The notes under the pieces: model-generated | Database searches by the model: none | Told to the model about the DNA's origin: nothing | The model's input: only the letters and a program-made list of their open reading frames with translations | Shown: in pieces, positions 1-4,931 of the stretch | Numbering within the stretch: the stretch's first letter is position 1 | How the letters are laid out: every line of letters begins with the position of its first letter | DNA from: Chloroflexota bacterium | Lineage (GTDB): Bacteria; Chloroflexota; Anaerolineae; Aggregatilineales; Phototrophicaceae | DNA length: 6,649 nt | Direction of reading: 5' to 3' | Assembly (NCBI GenBank): GCA_003242205.1 | Contig: QGUR01000256.1 | Span: 1 to 6,649, forward strand | Translations under genes and position numbers: made by a program

Positions 1-576
1 GTCTGCGAGTACTGGACCGAGCCGATCATGCCAGCGCCGGCCTGCTCGCCCGCGCCGCGTCTGGTGGAAGGCCAGCAGGGCCGCGTGACCCCCGGCCTGC
101 CGAACGTCATTCGCAGCCAGCCATGGCGCGGAAGCGGCAGCATCATCCTCGGCACAATCCCGGCGGGTGGCGTCTTCACCGTGCTGCCGGGTTACGGGCC
201 GCAGTGCGACTCGCTGGGCATGTACTGGCGCTACGTCAGCTACAACGGCATCACCGGCTGGACGCCGGAGGGCCAGGGCTCGACTTACTGGCTGGAACCT
301 TACGACGGTTCATCGCCCGGCTGCGCCGGACTGACCAGCCAGTTGTTCATCGGCGCATGGGCGCGAGTCACGCCCGGTCTGCCGAATAACCTGCGCGCCG
401 AACCGTCGCCTACATCAGCATGGCTGGGCCGCATCCCGGCAGGCGGCATCGCCCGCGTGCTGAACGGGCCGCAGTGCAATCAGGGCATTCTCTGGTGGCA
501 GGTCAATTACAACGGCATCATCGGCTGGACCGGCGAAGGCACAGGCTGGCAGCGCTGGATGGAACTGATCTCCTGA
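1..576 (+). CDS. SH3b-type repeat extracellular protein, C-terminal part (5' truncated by window edge)
   Basis: The frame is open from base 1, so the gene starts outside the window; 191 codons are visible before the TGA at 574-576. The visible protein has two copies of a unit of about 80-90 residues. Each contains RVTPGLPN, then IPAGG, GPQC, a W-[RQ]-V-[SN]-YNGI-[TI]-GWT stretch and a closing W-[LM]-E. The first residues (VCEYWTEPI) look like the end of a further unit, so there are at least three. The pattern of short strands ending in a 'W..V.YNG..GW' motif is typical of bacterial SH3 (SH3b) domains, which usually bind cell-wall or surface ligands. Each complete unit is preceded by a Cys (PAC, PGC) and has one in GPQC, which would suit a disulfide in a secreted protein; the secretion signal would lie upstream and is not seen. 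The ligand and true function are unknown. The small polar residues and repeats resemble secreted proteins of Chloroflexota, from memory. Confidence 0.8.
   Translation, partial: VCEYWTEPIMPAPACSPAPRLVEGQQGRVTPGLPNVIRSQPWRGSGSIILGTIPAGGVFTVLPGYGPQCDSLGMYWRYVSYNGITGWTPEGQGSTYWLEPYDGSSPGCAGLTSQLFIGAWARVTPGLPNNLRAEPSPTSAWLGRIPAGGIARVLNGPQCNQGILWWQVNYNGIIGWTGEGTGWQRWMELIS
58..576 (+). repeat. Two tandem SH3b-type protein repeats within the first gene
   Basis: Unit 1 covers about 58-303 and unit 2 about 328-573. Aligned landmarks are RVTPGLPN at 82-105 and 364-387, GPQC at 199-210 and 466-477, and YNGI followed by GWT at 241-264 and 508-531. The similarity is clear in protein and only partial in DNA, so the duplication is old and maintained by selection on the protein. 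Unit 1 has a somewhat longer IPAGG-to-GPQC loop than unit 2. The nine residues before position 28 match the tail of a third unit. Confidence 0.75.
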
Positions 577-630
577 CGCTCGGAAACGCGATCATCCCCC
601 ACCTTCACACGTCATGAGGTGTTGCTAAGA

Positions 631-663
631 CGGGGCGGCTGAACAGGCCGCCTCGACTTTTTC
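631..663 (+). terminator. Intrinsic terminator of the SH3b-repeat gene
   Basis: A nine-pair stem (631-639 with 647-655, G-C rich, one G-U pair) closes a seven-base loop (TGAACAG) and is followed, after AC, by five T residues at 658-662. It lies 55 bases after the stop codon of the upstream gene and separates that gene from the sugar operon. The structure is read directly from the sequence. Confidence 0.85.
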
Positions 664-706
664 CTCACAAACTCGTTGTCTCCCTGCTAATGCTCCTGCT
701 AGGCTA

Positions 707-734
707 ATGACAAACGTCGCCATTGTTAGATAAT
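707..734 (+). promoter_or_regulatory. Possible upstream sigma70-type promoter
   Basis: ATGACA at 707-712 and GATAAT at 729-734 each match five of six consensus bases, but the spacer is 16, one short of ideal. It would start transcription near 741, giving a leader of about 140 bases to the binding-protein gene. The promoter at 772-800 fits better, so this may be a second start or chance in an A+T-rich stretch. Confidence 0.35.
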
Positions 735-771
735 TCGTATGATTTGCCTAATCGAACGCGGTATGATTGCG

Positions 772-800
772 TTGGCAACACCTTTGGCGACCTCTACAAT
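772..800 (+). promoter_or_regulatory. Sigma70-type promoter of the sugar ABC operon
   Basis: TTGGCA at 772-777 and TACAAT at 795-800 each match five of six consensus bases and are separated by exactly 17 bases. The expected start is near 806-807, leaving a leader of about 75 bases before the ATG at 882. A palindromic operator-like site begins within ten bases after the predicted start, so repression by blocking initiation is likely. Confidence 0.7.
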
Positions 801-814
801 CAAGCGTGAAGGGA

Positions 815-826
815 TAAAGCGCTTAA
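815..826 (+). promoter_or_regulatory. LacI-family-like operator palindrome
   Basis: The site is TAAAGCGCTTAA: a perfect 8-base palindrome AAGCGCTT around a central CG, extended by one mismatched and one matched pair. The AANCGNTT core with a central CG is the known signature of LacI-family operators. It sits directly after the predicted transcription start, where a bound repressor would block the sugar-uptake operon. No regulator gene is in the window, so the partner is inferred. Confidence 0.55.
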
Positions 827-848
827 CGACGCATCCCCGGTAGATTGG

Positions 849-862
849 AATGACCGTTCATT
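849..862 (+). promoter_or_regulatory. Imperfect palindrome in the operon leader
   Basis: AATGACCGTTCATT pairs in 12 of 14 positions around a central CG: AATGA and TCATT arms, with one C/T mismatch next to the centre. It ends eight bases before the Shine-Dalgarno sequence. It could be a second operator for a LacI-type repressor (looping or road-block) or a small RNA hairpin near the ribosome binding site. The sequence alone does not decide. Confidence 0.3.
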
Positions 863-869
863 ACGTTTT

Positions 870-875
870 AAGGAG
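870..875 (+). promoter_or_regulatory. Ribosome binding site of the binding-protein gene
   Basis: AAGGAG, six bases before the ATG at 882, is a near-perfect Shine-Dalgarno sequence. It fixes the start immediately before the signal peptide. Confidence 0.85.
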
Positions 876-881
876 TGTGCA

Positions 882-2159
882 ATGAAAGCACCGCGACTTA
901 TTAGCCTCATACTCGTGCTGGCGCTGGCGTTTGGGCTGGTGTCTGGCGCGAGCGCTCAGGATGTCTCCGGCGATCTGGAAATCTTCTCGTGGTGGACAGG
1001 CGGCGGCGAGGAAGCCGGCCTGAACGCCCTGATCGAACGCTTCTCCGAGCTGTATCCCGAAGTCAACGTCATTAACTCGGCAGTAGCCGGTGGTTCGGGC
1101 GTGAACGCGCGCGCCGTGCTGACGACCCGCATGTTGGGCGGCGACCCGCCGGACACCTTCCAGGTACACGCCGGTGAAGAACTGAACGCGCTGTGGGTGG
1201 AAGCGGGCCTGATGGAGCCGCTGAACGACATCTATGAAGAAAACGGGTGGCTCGATGACTTCCCGCAGGGTCTGCTCGACCTGATCAGCGACGACGAAGG
1301 CAACATCTACGTCGTGCCGGTCAACATCCATCGCTCGAACGTGCTGTGGTATGTCCCCGGCAATCTGGAAGAGTGGGGCGTGACCGTGCCCGCCGATTGG
1401 GATGAATTCCTGAACACCACCTGCCCGGCGCTGCAGGAAGCCGGTGTGACGCCGCTGTCTGTGGGTGAAAACTGGACGCAGGCCCACCTGTGGGAAAGCG
1501 TCGCGCTGGCCGAACTGGGCGCTGAAGGCTACAACGGCCTGTGGAACGGCGAGACCAACTGGGCCAGCCCGGAAGTCGTCGGCGTGTTTGAAACCTTCGG
1601 CCAGATTCTGGACTGCACCAACGAAGACCGCAACGCGCTGACCTGGCAGGACGCCTCGCAGATGGTCGCCGAGGGCCGGGCCGCCTTCAACGTGATGGGC
1701 GACTGGGCCGCCGGTTACTTCCTGGTGGACCTCGCGCTGGAACCGGGTGAAGGTTTCGCGTGGGCTCCTTCTCCGGGGACTGAGGGCGTCTTCATGATGC
1801 TGTCCGACACCTTCGGCCTGCCGAAGAACGCGCCGAATCCGGAAGCGGTGCGCGCGTGGCTGAGCTTCCTCGGCACGCCCGAAGCGCAGGACATCTTCAA
1901 CCCGCTCAAGGGTTCGCTCCCGGCCAACACGTCCGCCAATATCGACGACCCTGAGCTTTACAACGCCTACTTCCAGGAAGCCTACGAAGACTGGACCACC
2001 AATGTGATCGTTGGCAGCCAGGCGCACGGCGCGGTCGCTCCGCAAGCGTTCACCAATGGCTTTGCCAACATCATCGCCACGTTCGCGGCTGATCGGGATG
2101 CGGCATCTGCTTCCGCCAGCGCGGCAGAACTGGCGCTGCAGACCGGCGTCGGGCGGTAA
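882..2159 (+). CDS. Sugar ABC transporter substrate-binding protein (glucose/mannose-type, CUT1)
   Basis: A complete 425-residue extracellular solute-binding protein (family 1) that captures a sugar outside the membrane and delivers it to the permeases encoded next. Residues 1-25 form a signal peptide: a basic start, a hydrophobic core and ASA before Gln26. There is no lipobox Cys, so it looks released or periplasm-like rather than a lipoprotein. The mature start has the SWWTGGGE motif (Trp37, Trp38), then FQVHAGEE (Gln94, His96), Trp255, GDWAAGYF (Trp275), SDTFGLPK (Asp309, Lys315), PLKGSLPA (Lys343) and SQAHGAV (His382). As I recall, Trp, Gln, His, Asp and Lys residues at comparable places bind sugar in the Thermus glucose/mannose-binding protein, and Pseudomonas GtsA has a similar start. 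Cys181 and Cys245 could form a disulfide. AAGGAG at 870-875, six bases before the ATG, supports the start. Glucose or mannose is the best guess; other mono- or disaccharides are possible. Confidence 0.9.
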   Translation: MKAPRLISLILVLALAFGLVSGASAQDVSGDLEIFSWWTGGGEEAGLNALIERFSELYPEVNVINSAVAGGSGVNARAVLTTRMLGGDPPDTFQVHAGEELNALWVEAGLMEPLNDIYEENGWLDDFPQGLLDLISDDEGNIYVVPVNIHRSNVLWYVPGNLEEWGVTVPADWDEFLNTTCPALQEAGVTPLSVGENWTQAHLWESVALAELGAEGYNGLWNGETNWASPEVVGVFETFGQILDCTNEDRNALTWQDASQMVAEGRAAFNVMGDWAAGYFLVDLALEPGEGFAWAPSPGTEGVFMMLSDTFGLPKNAPNPEAVRAWLSFLGTPEAQDIFNPLKGSLPANTSANIDDPELYNAYFQEAYEDWTTNVIVGSQAHGAVAPQAFTNGFANIIATFAADRDAASASASAAELALQTGVGR

Positions 2160-2175
2160 CGCGCCGGTATGACCA

Positions 2176-2203
2176 GCGGCGTCTTGCAGGCCGCAAACGC
2201 CGC
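2176..2203 (+). other. First intercistronic hairpin (binding-protein/permease gap)
   Basis: GCGGCGT at 2176-2182 pairs with ACGCCGC at 2197-2203. After a bulged C, TTGC at 2184-2187 pairs with GCAA at 2193-2196, leaving a five-base loop. That gives eleven pairs starting 17 bases after the stop codon. No T-run follows, so it is not a standard terminator. A role in protecting the upstream message from 3' decay is plausible. Confidence 0.6.
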
Positions 2204-2220
2204 CGAGACGTTCAGTCTGG

Positions 2221-2255
2221 CAAGTCCTGCGGGCGCGCGCCGCCCGTAGGACTTG
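2221..2255 (+). other. Second, very strong intercistronic hairpin (15-pair stem)
   Basis: Bases 2221-2235 pair with 2241-2255 without gaps (one G-U pair) around a five-base loop CGCGC. The arms are CAAGTCCT plus a CGGGCG core and their complement. TGTGTTTT follows at 2256-2263, too weak a T-run for a full terminator, so partial attenuation or mRNA stabilisation is more likely. The stem ends eight bases before the Shine-Dalgarno sequence of the permease gene. Such structures between binding-protein and permease genes (as between malE and malF) are known to raise binding-protein output. Confidence 0.8.
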
Positions 2256-2263
2256 TGTGTTTT

Positions 2264-2269
2264 GAGGAG
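2264..2269 (+). promoter_or_regulatory. Ribosome binding site that fixes the first permease start at 2276
   Basis: GAGGAG lies six bases before ATG 2276. An in-frame GTG at 2255 would add seven residues, but it sits in the last base of the hairpin stem and has no Shine-Dalgarno sequence, so 2276 is preferred. Confidence 0.8.
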
Positions 2270-2275
2270 CAGTGG

Positions 2276-3394
2276 ATGATATCTTCCCTCAACCGCGACC
2301 GCGTGATCGCCTTTCTGATGCTGCTGCCGTCGATTGTGCTGGTGGCCATCTTTGTCTACGGTTTCATCGGCTGGACGGGCTGGACATCGCTGACCAACTC
2401 GAACGCGCTGCAGCAACTTAGCGGGCAGCCGGCACAGTTCGTTGGTCTGCAAAATTACACCGAGCTATTCGCCGGCATGCTGAATAATCGCTTCCGCATC
2501 GACATCGTCAACACGGTTTTCTTCACCATTCTGTTCATCGCCCTCTGCCTGTCGCTCGGCATGGGGCTGGCGATGCTGCTCGATCAACAGGTGAAGGGCG
2601 AGTCGATCTTCCGCACCATCTTTTTGTTCCCGATGGCGCTGTCGTTCGTCGTCACCGGCGTGGTCTGGAAATGGCTGTTCAATCCATCCAGCGGTCTGAA
2701 CGTGCTGCCGACGTTCATCGGCCTGCAGCCGTTCCGGTTCGAGTGGTTCATCAGCGAGCAGCGCTGGCTGGAATTCAACTGGCAGGATTTGCCCCAAATT
2801 CTCGCCATTATCCTGCTCGGCGTGGTCGTGCTGGCCGCGCTGATCGCGTGGTCGCGGAAGCGCTCGCAGCTTGCGGCCCTGCTGGCCGCGGGGGCCATCC
2901 TGCTGATCGCGCTCATCTCGTTCGAGGTTCCGCGCCAGTTGAACGCTCTGTCGCGCCCGGAAACGCACGGCTTTAATCTGGCGCTGTTCGCAGTCGTGGT
3001 CGCCGCCGGGTGGCAGATGTCCGGCTATACGATGGCGATGTACCTCGCCGGACTGCGCGGCATTCCCGAAGAGCTGCGCGAGGCAGCCCGCGTCGACGGC
3101 GCGACCGAACTCGGCGTTTATCGCCACGTGGTTCTGCCGATGCTCGCGCCGATTACCCTGAGCGCAATGATTATTCTGGGCCACATCTCGCTCAAGATTT
3201 TCGATCTGGTGTACACGCTGGGCGGCGGTGATAACCTGTGGATCGACATGCCCGGCATCAACATGTTCTTCACCACTTTCCGCGCTCAGGAATTTGCGCG
3301 CGGCGCGGCCATCGCCATGATCATGTTGATCATGGTGGCCGTGGTGATCGTGCCGTATCTGGCCACACAACTCCGCTCGGAGGTGGAACGATGA
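2276..3394 (+). CDS. Sugar ABC transporter permease 1 (MalF-type, CUT1) with two extra membrane helices
   Basis: A 372-residue inner-membrane permease forming half of the sugar channel. Predicted helices lie near residues 10-30, 79-103, 113-135, 172-192, 197-216, 233-258, 290-310 and 342-363. The cytoplasmic EAA loop, which docks the ATPase, reads EELREAARVDGATELG at 265-280 with LP at 287-288. It is preceded by the usual MYLAGLRGIP. Most CUT1 permeases of this type have about 290-310 residues and six helices. Here the region between NPSSGLN (136-142) and GWQMSGY (245-251) carries about 60 extra residues, seen as two hydrophobic segments joined by a short basic turn (WSRKRSQ). The frame is intact and codon use looks like that of its neighbours, so this is not a frameshift. 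The gene follows the binding-protein gene and overlaps the next permease by four bases. Substrate assignment comes from the operon. Confidence 0.9.
   Translation: MISSLNRDRVIAFLMLLPSIVLVAIFVYGFIGWTGWTSLTNSNALQQLSGQPAQFVGLQNYTELFAGMLNNRFRIDIVNTVFFTILFIALCLSLGMGLAMLLDQQVKGESIFRTIFLFPMALSFVVTGVVWKWLFNPSSGLNVLPTFIGLQPFRFEWFISEQRWLEFNWQDLPQILAIILLGVVVLAALIAWSRKRSQLAALLAAGAILLIALISFEVPRQLNALSRPETHGFNLALFAVVVAAGWQMSGYTMAMYLAGLRGIPEELREAARVDGATELGVYRHVVLPMLAPITLSAMIILGHISLKIFDLVYTLGGGDNLWIDMPGINMFFTTFRAQEFARGAAIAMIMLIMVAVVIVPYLATQLRSEVER
3379..3385 (+). promoter_or_regulatory. Ribosome binding site of the second permease, inside the first permease gene
   Basis: GGAGGTG lies five bases before ATG 3391 and is embedded in the last codons of the first permease. 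It selects 3391 over an in-frame upstream ATG at 3238, which would overlap the first permease by more than 150 bases. Confidence 0.85.
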
Positions 3395-4275
3395 CCACGC
3401 AGGCGACCACTCGCCCGGCCAGTTCAGCGCAAACGGCCACCCGCCATGACCGCGACATGGGGCGCGTCATTCGCCGCGCGCTCATTTACCTCGCCCTGAT
3501 CGTGCTGGCGATCCTGTTCCTGCTGCCGGTGTATATGGTGCTCGTGACCAGCTTCAAGAGCATCGATCAGGTCAGCCTGAGCCGGATGTGGGAATTTCCG
3601 ACCGAGTTCACGCTGGAGAGCTTCCGGCGCGCGCTCGAACGCCTGCTGCCGAACGTTCGCAACAGCTTCATGCTCGTCATTCCGGCGACGCTCATCTCAG
3701 CCTTTCTCGGCTCGATGAACGGTTACGTGCTCTCGAAGTGGAAGTTCCGCGGCGCGAACGTCATCTTCCCGCTGATGCTGTTCGGCATGTTCATTCCCTA
3801 CCAGTCGATTTTGATCCCGCTGGTACAGTTTCTGCGCTCCGTCGGTCTGTACGGCGGGCTGGGCGGGTTAATTCTGGTGCATGTCGTCTACGGCATTCCC
3901 ATCACCACGCTCATTTTCCGCAACTACTACACTGAAGTGCCAACCGAGATGATCGAAGCGGGCAAGATCGACGGCGCGGGCTTTTTCCAGTTGTACTGGC
4001 ACGTGCTGCTGCCGATTTCGCTGCCGGGCTTCGTCGTCGTCATCATCTGGCAGTTTACGCAAATCTGGAACGAATTCCTGTTCGGCGTGACGATCACAGG
4101 CCCCGAGTCGCAGCCGATCACAGTCGCGCTGCAAAACCTCGCCGGCAGCCAGATCGTGGAATGGAACGTGCAGATGGCGGGCGCGTTTTTGGCGGCCTTA
4201 CCGACGCTGGTCGTCTATATCGTGCTCGGTCGCTATTTCATCCGCGGCCTGCTGGCAGGGAGCATCAAAGGGTAG
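3391..4275 (+). CDS. Sugar ABC transporter permease 2 (MalG-type, CUT1)
   Basis: A 294-residue inner-membrane permease, the usual length for a MalG-type subunit and the partner of the preceding permease. After a polar, Thr/Ser/Arg-rich cytoplasmic start of about 28 residues come a helix near 30-52, the conserved TSFKS motif (53-57), then helices near 92-112, 122-145, 155-178, 212-232 and 263-285. The ATPase-docking loop is PTEMIEAGKIDGAGFFQ (184-200) followed by LLP at 206-208; the normal EAA is EAG here (189-191). The C-terminus GLLAGSIKG matches the conserved end of this family. The start is shared with the end of the previous gene (ATGA overlap), which points to translational coupling and equal amounts of both permeases. 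No ATPase gene follows, so the nucleotide-binding subunit must come from elsewhere in the genome, as in MsiK/UgpC-dependent systems. Confidence 0.92.
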   Translation: MTTQATTRPASSAQTATRHDRDMGRVIRRALIYLALIVLAILFLLPVYMVLVTSFKSIDQVSLSRMWEFPTEFTLESFRRALERLLPNVRNSFMLVIPATLISAFLGSMNGYVLSKWKFRGANVIFPLMLFGMFIPYQSILIPLVQFLRSVGLYGGLGGLILVHVVYGIPITTLIFRNYYTEVPTEMIEAGKIDGAGFFQLYWHVLLPISLPGFVVVIIWQFTQIWNEFLFGVTITGPESQPITVALQNLAGSQIVEWNVQMAGAFLAALPTLVVYIVLGRYFIRGLLAGSIKG

Positions 4276-4367
4276 GCGCGGGCCGGAGAGCAGGGGAAAA
4301 TGGGCGCGAACCGCCGGCCGGCGTGAATAGCGGAAGCCAACTTGTGGCATTAGGCGGCCGGTGGCCC
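4276..4367 (+). other. Convergent intergenic gap without a clear terminator
   Basis: This 92-base gap separates the end of the sugar operon from the end of the minus-strand DUF983-like gene. It contains the 12-base perfect palindrome CGCCGGCCGGCG (4312-4323), which could fold or act as a protein site. On the minus strand a four-pair stem precedes ATTTT near 4298-4317. Neither is a convincing terminator, so read-through between the convergent genes is possible. Confidence 0.3.
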
Positions 4368-4811
4368 CTATTCCCGGCGCGCGCGGCGTTTCGCGGCAGC
4401 GCGCCGCGCTTCCGGCGACACCCACTGGCGCTCGTAGTCGGGATCGGGATAGACGCCGCCGGTCAGGTAGGCGATGGCGACCCACAGGCCGCGTGCGGTA
4501 TGGAAAAACAGCATCGGAAACAACAGCGCGAAACCGATCCAGAGAGCCAGTTGCAGCGCCAATGGCGGATCGAGCCATGCTTCCAGACTAAAAAACCCCG
4601 CCAGCGCCAGGACGAGCGTCAGCGTCGAACTCAAATAGACAGCCCCGACGAACTCGCCCCGCGCCCGCGAGAAACGCGCGTCGCAGTAAGCGCAGGTGGC
4701 GCGCATGTGAAACGCACGCTCGAACAGACGTCCGCGCCCGCAATACGGGCAGCGCAGGCGAATGCCGGCCCACAGCGCGCGCAGGCCGGCGACCAACTGG
4801 CCCCAAGACAT
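4368..4811 (-). CDS. DUF983-like membrane protein with two Cys-x-x-Cys knuckles
   Basis: A 147-residue protein read from ATG 4811. After about 20 residues it has CPYCGRGRLF (Cys21, Cys24) and CAYC (Cys40, Cys43), a paired-knuckle arrangement that fits zinc binding. Two hydrophobic helices follow near 55-78 and 86-105, then FFHTARGLWVAIAY and a basic Ala/Arg-rich tail. The order CPxCGxGxLF, second Cys pair, two helices and a 'K/R-G-L' segment matches the DUF983 family, whose function is unknown; I assign it by pattern, not search. An upstream in-frame ATG at 4856 would add 15 residues. AAGGCGG (4817-4823), five bases before 4811, and a TATACT box between the two ATGs both favour the shorter start. 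The gene diverges from the aminotransferase and converges on the sugar operon, with no functional link evident. Confidence 0.75.
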   Translation of the reverse strand: MSWGQLVAGLRALWAGIRLRCPYCGRGRLFERAFHMRATCAYCDARFSRARGEFVGAVYLSSTLTLVLALAGFFSLEAWLDPPLALQLALWIGFALLFPMLFFHTARGLWVAIAYLTGGVYPDPDYERQWVSPEARRAAAKRRARRE

Positions 4812-4816
4812 CGGTC

Positions 4817-4823
4817 CCGCCTT
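4817..4823 (-). promoter_or_regulatory. Ribosome binding site of the DUF983-like gene
   Basis: On the minus strand AAGGCGG matches six of seven Shine-Dalgarno bases and lies five bases before ATG 4811. The alternative ATG at 4856 has no comparable site. Confidence 0.55.
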
Positions 4824-4843
4824 TCTTCCAAGTTGGTTGCGCC

Positions 4844-4849
4844 AGTATA
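4844..4849 (-). promoter_or_regulatory. Possible -10 box of the DUF983-like gene
   Basis: TATACT on the minus strand (five of six consensus bases) would start transcription near 4837, about 26 bases before ATG 4811. No good -35 is seen (AGCCCA at 17 bases), so it would need an activator or is weak. Confidence 0.35.
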
Positions 4850-4865
4850 ACGCCATTCCGGCACA

Positions 4866-4894
4866 TTGGGCTTGCGCCGCTTTTGCTTTACAAT
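4866..4894 (+). promoter_or_regulatory. Promoter of the aminotransferase gene
   Basis: TTGGGC at 4866-4871 and TACAAT at 4889-4894 are spaced by 17 bases. The -10 is strong and the -35 keeps only the TTG. The start would be near 4901, giving a leader of about 30 bases. The -35 region lies back to back with that expected for the divergent DUF983-like gene. Confidence 0.55.
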
Positions 4895-4931
4895 CGTTTC
4901 ACTTAAGAGATTTTTTCAGGAGCGATAGAAC

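Noticed and set aside
744..767. TTGCCT with TATGAT as a promoter
   Set aside because: The spacer is only 12 bases. The pair at 772-800 has consensus-like boxes at 17 bases.
861..2045. Long minus-strand open frame opposite the binding-protein gene (394 codons)
   Set aside because: It is the G+C-rich antisense shadow of a clear binding-protein gene. Its product is rich in Arg, His, Val and Gln, has no recognisable domain, and lacks a ribosome binding site.
2176..2263. Full intrinsic terminator after the binding-protein gene
   Set aside because: The stems are strong but followed only by TGTGTTTT, and the permease genes downstream clearly belong to the same transport system. Partial attenuation remains possible.
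2255..2275. GTG start at 2255 for the first permease
   Set aside because: It lies at the foot of the strong hairpin, has no Shine-Dalgarno sequence, and GAGGAG is correctly placed for ATG 2276.
2465..3370. Minus-strand open frame opposite the first permease
   Set aside because: Its product is dominated by Gln, His, Arg and Asp, as expected from reverse-reading of hydrophobic permease codons.
3238..3390. ATG at 3238 as start of the second permease
   Set aside because: It would overlap the first permease by 157 bases and add a non-membrane His/Arg-rich stretch. ATG 3391 has GGAGGTG and the ATGA overlap.
4161..4850. Plus-strand open frame running from the second permease across the DUF983-like gene
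   Set aside because: It overlaps two better-supported genes in other frames, and its Arg/Gln-rich product matches no family. The minus-strand frame has the Cys-x-x-Cys pairs and helices.
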